In this document: in pieces, positions 59,811 to 64,000 of the stretch
Position numbering within the stretch: position 1 is the stretch's first letter
Layout of the letters: every line of letters begins with the position of its first letter
Assembly (NCBI RefSeq): GCF_026210795.1
Contig: NC_089436.1
Span: 1,860,001-1,924,000, forward strand
Reading direction: 5' to 3'
Length of the DNA stretch: 64,000 nucleotides
Source: Rhizophagus irregularis
Taxonomy: Eukaryota; Glomeromycota; Glomeromycetes; Glomerales; Glomeraceae
Position numbers and translations under genes: made by a program
Notes under the pieces: generated by a model
What the model was told of the DNA's origin: nothing
Database searches by the model: none
Seen by the model: the letters and a program-made list of their open reading frames with translations, nothing else

Positions 59811-62567
59811 ATGTCCTGCAGTTTTAACTCAACTGATTGCAAAGGAGTAATTAGGACAATGATTAATAATACAAAAATTCTAATAACACAAAAAGAAACT
59901 ATTTTAGTTGGCATGAAATTATGTCAAACTCACTATAATAAATTTATTATTAATGAGGCTTATAGCCTAAAATATAATGAAACTTGCTCTCATCTAAAGC
60001 ATGATGAATATAAAAGCCAATCAAAAAATGCAAATAAGAGATCAAAAAACCTTAATCTTGAAAAGATACCAAAAAGATTAATACCAATTTTAAATTTAGA
60101 TGAAACTGCTAAAATTTGTAGTTTGTGCAGAAAAAAAACAGATAATGATCCTGATTATAATATGTTAGAAGAATATACTGCACCAATTTCCAAAAAAAAG
60201 GATGATGATAATATTTTAACAATGGGAAATCATACTTATTCATTTAGAAAAGATTTTTATATAATGGTGAAGAATTAAAACAATTTGAATCAGATTATCA
60301 AGAAATTATATCACAATTAACAATTACAGATGAAATTAGTTTAAGTAACAAAATTAAAAAAATGTTTAATATTCTTTATAAAAATCAAAGAATATTAGAA
60401 CAAAAAACAATTTATGATCCTGATGAATTTAATAATATGTTAGAAACAGAAGATGCAGATTTAATTGGTTTTTTTGATGAATTATATCAAGGAACTAATC
60501 CTAAAACTAAATCTGATAAACAAATAATAGTAATAAGAAAAAATTAGTTTCTTTATGCTATTTTTTAGCTAGTATTAATAATAAATACATTAATGGAATT
60601 AAGGCTGATATTGGATCATATTTACAAACTTCTGGAGCATCAGCTACTTCTATTGATACACTTGCAAATCTTGGATTATCAGTATCAAGAATGACAGTAA
60701 ATCAACAAAAAAAAATTGTTTCAGATGAACATAAACAATCTGTTGATAATTATTGTTTACAAAATATAGAAAAAATGTTTGTTTTGAATATTGATGATTA
60801 CCATAATATTCATCGACGTACTATGCCATCATTATTGGAAACACATAATATCTTTCATTTGTTACAATATTATTAAATTCTAATCCTAATATTTCAAGAA
60901 TACCATGTTTTTCAAATAATATTTTAATACATAATCCTAAAGGAATTGACTCTAAATTAATTATTAAAAAGTTTGAGAATTATTTTATGAACCAAATAGG
61001 CAAAAGTTATTATGAGCAAAATGAATTATGGAAAAATTTGTTAATTGAAGATTCTTATGAAAATAGAATTGAAAATCTTAATGTTCATAATTATGATGGT
61101 CGCATTCAAAAACATCAGGAATTAAGATCATTAAATAATAGCAAATTAGTAGATTTTATTTTGCACCTATTACATAGTACTAAAGATTATATTGAATGTT
61201 CAAATCTTTTATTTAAAGTATTTAAAAGGTTAAAAAATACTGATTATTTAGATCATTACATTATTCCTATAATTGCTGATTGGCCAGGACAAGTAAATAT
61301 AAGAAGAGCTATAACATTAAGAATTAATAGAGGAATTATATCTGGAATTTCAAAACAAATATTAAGTTTAATTCCTATGATTGGACCACTTCATATTTCT
61401 TTAAATAGTAGAGAAACCTTGTTTCAAACTTACCATTTTTTTTTTGAAATGTTGTATCATGATTTATTTGGAGATAAAAAAGTATTGTCTTAAAAGCCAA
61501 AACAAACTGTAATTAATCTTATTTTAGATTTAACATTTAATGGTTGGAAAAAGATTAGAAAAGTCATTATGAATCGTTTTAAAAATTCTAAAGATGCAGA
61601 ATATAGAATGATGATTGATTTGTTGGATAATTCTATACCACTTACTTTAGATATATGTGCAGTACTTTTTAGAAGTGGATACTTTGAGGGATATTTAGAA
61701 AGTGTTGTAAGAGTTTGGGTATTATTTCAAAGATTAAGGAGACATAATTATAATAAAGCACCACTTGTATTTTTAAGTGATGTGTTTTATTGGGAGCTTA
61801 ATAATCATCCAATGGCAAATGTTTTGAAAAAAAATTTACCTATTTTTAATGATTATTTTGTTGAAAATTTTCACTGTTCTATTAAAAGTCAAACTGCTGA
61901 ATCAAATAATGCACTGCAAATTATTCAAAAAGCAAAAATTATTGATGCTGAAAGAAATAATAATTCATTTAAAGAATCTTTTATTAATTCAAGAAATCCA
62001 ACTATTTCTCAAGATAAATTAAATTATTTAGAAAGAAAAGTTTCTTTATTTTTGTTTTCTCTTTTTGATAAAATTTATCATAATATTGGAAATACAACCA
62101 AAATTAATAATAGTAAATATCCAAGTTTTATGCTTCCAAGCTTTGAAATTAATGTAGATATAAAAGTTCTTCCATTAGCATGAAATACAGCATATAAACC
62201 TGCTAATGATAATTTTTGTGATGCAGAAAAATGTTTATTACCTAATAATATAGATTCATCTAATGGTATTGTTTTAATTTGTGGGCATGGTTTTCATAAA
62301 GAATGTTTAACTTTATATAATGATAAATGTAATCATTGTTTTAATTATTTATCATTTGAAGCTCAAAAAAATATTAATACCTTAACAGCAAGATTAACTA
62401 CTCCACTAAAAAATAATGAAATACCTTTAGTTGAAGAGAAAATAAATAACAATTCAAATGAAAATAATGATGAAAATATACAAAGTATTTTAGAAAGATT
62501 AGAGCAAAATATAGATAATCAATTTGAAATTTTATATCAAGAATGGTCAAATTATGATAGCTTATAA
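59811..62567 (+). pseudogene. Decayed transposon protein with C-terminal RING-like finger
   Basis: Main coding region of the 4.3-kb element, now in at least six pieces across three frames (about three frameshifts and two in-frame stops), so not functional. Recognisable stretches: a Cys-rich N-terminus (CSFNSTDCKG, CQTHYNKF, CSLCRKK); NIDDYHNIHRRTMPS, which has the look of a DDE-type acidic motif; ADWPGQVNIRRAI; IGPLHISLNSRETLF; VWVLFQRLRRHNYNKAPLVFLSDVFYW; ENFHCSIKSQTAESNNALQII. After the last stop lies a RING-H2-like finger (CDAEKC, ICGHGFHKECL, CNHC). I recall similar proteins as an abundant repeat family in glomeromycotan genomes, but this cannot be confirmed here. Confidence 0.75.
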
Positions 62568-62637
62568 TTTATTTAACTTAGAGATTTTTATATGTAATAT
62601 TATTTAATTTATAATAAAAATACATTTTTATTAAAAT

Positions 62638-63300
62638 TTAAAAAGTTGCTACTAATAAATCTTATTCAATGATGATGAGGTTTCATAAATCAGTAAAGTT
62701 AGATCAATATTAAGTATTTTGTAACTGACATTTGAGCCATATTATTATGCAGAATTGTTTAATTAAAGTTTATTAGCTTAATATGACAGCATTTTATTAA
62801 AAGTTAAAGTTTCTACTAGTAAAAGTTATCCAATAATAATGTGATCCAAATAAAATTTGATACACAGTAAATTCAAATCAATAATAAGTTGTTTGGAAAT
62901 TTTGAGCATATATTATTATGTAGAATTTTCCAATTTAAGTTAATTAACTTAATATAACAGTAAATATGCTATTATATTAAGTTAATTAACTTCGATTGGA
63001 AAATTCAACATAATAATATATACTCAAATTTTGCATACAGTTTAATATTTGTTTGAAATTACTGTATATAAAATTTTATTTGGATCGCATTACTATTGGA
63101 TAACTTTTACTAATAGAAACTTTTAATTTTAATAAAAATGCTTAAAATTTAAAAGTTTCTACTAGTAAAAGTTATCCAATAGTAATGCGATCCAAATAAA
63201 ATTTCATATACAATAATTTCAAACCAATATTAAACTGTATGCAAAATTTGAGTATATATTATTATGTAGAATTTTTCAATCGAAGTTAATTAACTTAATT
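62638..63300. repeat. Four ~160-bp units, one inverted, at the transposon right end
   Basis: Units at about 62638-62790 (most diverged), 62800-62960, 62965-63135 (reverse orientation) and 63140-63300 share AAAGTTTCTACTAGTAAAAG, TTATCCAATA(G)TAATG, GATCCAAATAAAATTT and GTTAATTAACTT. Units two to four form alternating palindromes, with a perfect inverted junction around TTAAGTTAATTAACTTAA. Confidence 0.85.
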
Positions 63301-63399
63301 ATTGTGAAGTGATAAAATTGATTAAATGATCGACAAATGATCTACAGATGATCGGCAAAATTGTGATAAAATCGGGATGTTCGCTATGCTGTCATATAT

Positions 63400-64000
63400 A
63401 TAGTTAATATAATTGATATATGATTGATATATGATATAAAAAAAAAATTAAAAACATAGAGTCCTCAAATTCGGAAAGTACTAAAACAGAAATTGACAGA
63501 GAAGCCCTAATTAACATGCAAGCATTTAAGATGACAAAGAAAATGCCGTCTACAAATAGCAGAAAAAGGAGTTTGTGTATACATACCAGGACTGTATATT
63601 AGTATTGAGACAAATTATTAGAAAGAACAAGACAGAAAAGTGTACAATACAACATTGGATTATGAATAGTAATAACCAGAGTGAGGATAGCGGTATACAT
63701 AAAATCATACAATATTGCAGCGGCTGCAGATTAAACGATAGAAAGGTCAATAAAGAAAACTATAATTGCCACTTCAACAAGGACTATTCAGACTTAACTT
63801 GTATAAACAGGATTTTTAATTGCCAAAATAGCCTGGATAAAAAAAATATTAAAGATATTATAGAGATAAGAAATCACTTAGGGAAATAACATATCTTATA
63901 TCTTAGAACAAATACCCGTACTTATACAGACATATGATTATGATACAGCCCTCATCAGAAACACATTATCAAATGAGGAAGCTATGATACAACATATAGC
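63400..64000 (+). other. Unassigned end region with a Cys-containing frame
   Basis: An open frame at 63575-63889 encodes a Cys-rich patch (IQYCSGCRLNDRKV, NYNCHF, LTCINRIFNCQ) and then DIIEIRNHLGK. Base composition here is richer in C and G than in the flanking transposon. It could be part of another element or a gene continuing past the window; I do not recognise it. Confidence 0.35.

Larger units (their letters stand above)
59119..63390 (+). mobile_element. 4.3-kb TIR DNA transposon with 9-bp target duplication
   Basis: Starts AGCATAGCGAACAT and ends with its complement ATGTTCGCTATGCT, flanked by the 9-bp duplication GTCATATAT (59110-59118, 63391-63399). Sub-terminal GCCGATCAT / GATCGGCAA motifs occur near both ends and may be transposase-binding sites. 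About 690 bp of non-coding left end, a degraded transposase region, and a right end with repeated units (62638-63300). A 9-bp duplication is usual for Mutator-like elements, but the protein is not a clear MULE transposase, so superfamily is left open. The intact target duplication indicates moderate age. Confidence 0.88.

Overview
The window is AT-rich, intron-dense nuclear DNA from a fungus. Introns are short, mostly 60-100 nt and GT-AG. The gene set is fungal: a GUP1-type MBOAT protein, a PTM1/GOST membrane protein, the calcium channel CCH1, the Las1 nuclease, HIS1, GUA1 and Som1. Very low GC, F-box/LRR and tandem MATH-BTB genes, and many degraded DNA transposons suggest an arbuscular mycorrhizal fungus (Glomeromycotina, Rhizophagus-like). 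The organism assignment is inference; the gene families are read directly from the sequence. Exon boundaries below were worked out by hand from splice signals, reading phase and family conservation.

Layout. 1-10.8 kb: the 3' part of GUP1, then PDCD2/TSR4 (-), an F-box/LRR gene (+), LAS1 (-), a small orphan membrane gene (+) and a ten-exon GOST gene (+). 12-15.5 kb: two tandem MATH-BTB paralogues. 18.4-19.4 kb: an orphan 322-aa gene (-). 21.3-23.1 kb: an Rnl2-type RNA ligase (+). 24.4-26.9 kb: a secreted animal-type haem peroxidase (-) with a Lys/Ala/Pro tail. 28.5-31.6 kb: an ACAD10/11-like phosphotransferase (+) converging on HIS1 (-). 33-37 kb: a GRAM protein, a 76-aa PLDc_N membrane protein and a MYND protein. 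37.9-41.6 kb: an alpha/beta hydrolase (-), acylphosphatase (+) and PAP2 phosphatase (-). 43.3-51.1 kb: the 20-exon CCH1 gene. 51.5-55 kb: tRNA-Arg(TCG), GUA1 and a SOM1-like gene. 56.5-63.4 kb: a transposon-rich block with an 18-bp minisatellite, a palindrome, two inverted 244-bp hAT-like MITEs with intact 8-bp target duplications, a 4.3-kb TIR DNA transposon with a 9-bp target duplication, and its 633-bp internally deleted relative.

The most notable finding is two independent introns that look like U12-type AT-AC introns, one in the GOST gene and one in CCH1. Each has an ATATCCTTT donor, a CCTTAAC branch site and an AC acceptor, and removing each restores a conserved protein junction. This implies a working minor spliceosome. 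Other points are a 12-nt micro-exon in HIS1, a 7-nt terminal exon in GUA1, a GC-AG intron, a viral/kinetoplastid-type RNA ligase in a fungal gene, and a peroxidase with a histone-H1-like basic tail. The genes are mostly housekeeping and do not form one pathway.
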